Of a stretch of DNA of 37,002 nucleotides, positions 36,046-37,002 are shown one piece after another. The stretch comes from an uncultured Alphaproteobacteria bacterium (GTDB lineage: Bacteria > Pseudomonadota > Alphaproteobacteria > HIMB59 > GCA-002718135). Both the position numbers and the translations under genes were made by a program. The stretch lies in contig CACJEE010000011.1 of the NCBI GenBank assembly GCA_902592345.1, positions 1 through 37,002 of the forward strand, in the 5' to 3' direction. Each line of letters begins with the position of its first letter. Within the stretch, counting starts at the first letter, position 1. The notes beneath the pieces were generated by a model. That model ran no database searches. It was not told the origin of the DNA and saw only the letters and a list, made by a program, of their open reading frames with translations.

Positions 36046-37002
36046 TATCTGTAACTCTTTTTTCACAAATTTCATAAGGGTTTGAAAAACTATCTAGTTC
36101 AATAATGCTTTTTTTTACATCTTCAATTTGATTATCTCGAAATGATTTATCATAAATTAGTTGATTAAAAGCAAAAAGTAAATTTTTTTTATTTAAATTA
36201 TTATTTACAATTTCTGTAATAATCATTTTTTTATTCAAAATATTTAAAATATTTGCAAATCTAATATTAACTAAGAATGAAAATATAAAATAAGTAACTA
36301 AGTTTAATTTATAAATAACTATTTGAGGTATCATTCTTTTAGATATTTCTAAAGAGGCTGTTCCTGAACATGTAACACTAACAAATACTTCTTTATACCA
36401 GTTTTCATTTTCATTAATATCATCTGATATTATCGTTTTAATTTTCCAATTTTTAGTTATTTTTTCAATTTTGTTTTTTAAATGTGGTAGTGTAGGAATA
36501 AATAATTGATATTTAGTAAGATTTTTTTTAATTAGATAATCATGAATCATATTAAAGTAAGGATAAAGTTTAATAATTTCATTTTCTCTACTGCCGAATA
36601 AGAAAGCTACTAATTTTCTTTGTTTATTAACATGATCAAAATTCGAATTTATTTGAGAAACAGGATGGCCAATAAAAGTTGTCTTAAGGCCATATTTTTC
36701 AAAATATTTATTTTCAAATTTAAACAAAGTAAAAATTTCGTCATAAACTACAGAAAACTTTTTGGCCCTACCCTCTCTCCATGCCCATACTGTAGGAGCA
36801 ACAATTTGGATGATTTTGTTATTAAAATTATTTTTTTTTAATTTTTTTGCTAATTGATAATTAAAATCTGGAGAATCTATAAGAATTACTAAATCATAAT
36901 TATTTTTTAAAATTTTTAATAATAGAAAATTAATTATTTTAATAAATTTAGGTATTGATAAAATGATCTCAATAAATCCGAGCGATTTAAAAATACTTAT
37001 AT
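36026..37002 (-). CDS. lpxB: Lipid-A-disaccharide synthase (5' end beyond window)
   Basis: Joins UDP-2,3-diacylglucosamine with lipid X to make the lipid A disaccharide at the inner membrane. Read by hand, the frame stays open from the stop at 36026 to the right edge, so the true start is outside. About 325 codons are visible of a usual 380-390. The part upstream of 36727 carries family motifs: [17 protein letters not shown], then [15 protein letters not shown]. Downstream come [22 protein letters not shown], and [21 protein letters not shown]. An annotation starting at the TTG at 36727 would be wrong. It converges with gltA with a 20-bp overlap. Confidence 0.94.
   Translation of the reverse strand, partial: ISIFKSLGFIEIILSIPKFIKIINFLLLKILKNNYDLVILIDSPDFNYQLAKKLKKNNFNNKIIQIVAPTVWAWREGRAKKFSVVYDEIFTLFKFENKYFEKYGLKTTFIGHPVSQINSNFDHVNKQRKLVAFLFGSRENEIIKLYPYFNMIHDYLIKKNLTKYQLFIPTLPHLKNKIEKITKNWKIKTIISDDINENENWYKEVFVSVTCSGTASLEISKRMIPQIVIYKLNLVTYFIFSFLVNIRFANILNILNKKMIITEIVNNNLNKKNLLFAFNQLIYDKSFRDNQIEDVKKSIIELDSFSNPYEICEKRVTDIISKAI

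Noticed and set aside
36026..36727. Reading lpxB as a complete 233-aa gene starting at 36727
   Set aside because: The codon there is TTG, and the frame continues open upstream with LpxB motifs ([16 protein letters not shown]) to the window edge.
1..37002. Search for a mobile, defence, toxin-antitoxin or biosynthetic island
   Set aside because: Every stretch is covered by recognisable housekeeping genes with short gaps. No integrase, transposase, terminal repeats or tRNA-associated breaks were seen. The RatA-like gene sits alone beside lipA and is better read as a quinone-binding START protein than a toxin.

Overview
The window is 37 kb of very AT-rich, gene-dense bacterial chromosome. It holds 36 protein-coding genes. 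Two of them are cut by the window edges: pyrB at the left and lpxB at the right. I see no tRNA, rRNA, insertion sequence, prophage, CRISPR array or non-coding gap over 70 bp. Many neighbouring genes overlap by 1-20 bp or are separated by fewer than 10 bp. The gene content points to a streamlined marine alphaproteobacterium of the SAR11/Pelagibacterales type or a similarly reduced lineage. Pointers are ntrYX-trkA, a fused ispDF, a PdhB with its own lipoyl domain, a GAAC-N7-GAAC LexA box, and trpDC-moaC-lexA order. The taxonomic call is inference from gene order and composition.

Layout. (1) 1-5475, plus: pyrB (partial), plsY, topA, a bleomycin-hydrolase-type aminopeptidase C, and an unrecognised 75-aa protein. 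(2) 14130-5479, minus: ntrY, ntrX, trkA, a D-amino-acid-type transaminase, an inositol-monophosphatase-family enzyme, a 3-hydroxyisobutyrate-dehydrogenase-family enzyme, an EamA exporter and msrB. (3) 14192-16239, plus: ispDF, pgpA, pncC. (4) 26414-16231, minus: tpiA, secG, pyrG, kdsA, eno, ftsB-like, pdhA, pdhB, pdhC, lipA and a RatA/COQ10-like gene. (5) 26462-36045, plus: a PpiD-like chaperone, trpE, trpG, trpD, trpC, moaC, lexA, gltX, gltA. (6) 37002-36026, minus: lpxB, tail to tail with gltA.

How the genes work together. Region 4 runs from lower glycolysis (tpiA, eno) to acetyl-CoA (pdhABC), with lipA making the lipoyl cofactor that PdhB and PdhC need. pyrG and kdsA supply CTP and KDO-8-phosphate for the envelope, and lpxB makes the lipid A disaccharide. 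plsY and pgpA serve phospholipid synthesis. Region 5 carries the first steps of tryptophan synthesis, the SOS repressor and entry to the TCA cycle. Region 2 couples a nitrogen/redox-type two-component system to potassium uptake.

The main things worth a second look are these. NtrX has an AAA+ domain lacking the sigma-54 contact loop, the Walker B acidic pair and the sensor II arginine. The lexA gene has an SOS box lying across the -10 of an apparently leaderless promoter. Three copies of a 10-mer surround a promoter in front of pdhA. The aminopeptidase C is paired with a small TTG-start protein. Several common alphaproteobacterial gene clusters appear here with members missing (pyrC, dprA, dusB-ntrBC, lpd, moeA). 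I found no convincing wholly new defence or mobile system; this is mostly a housekeeping region.
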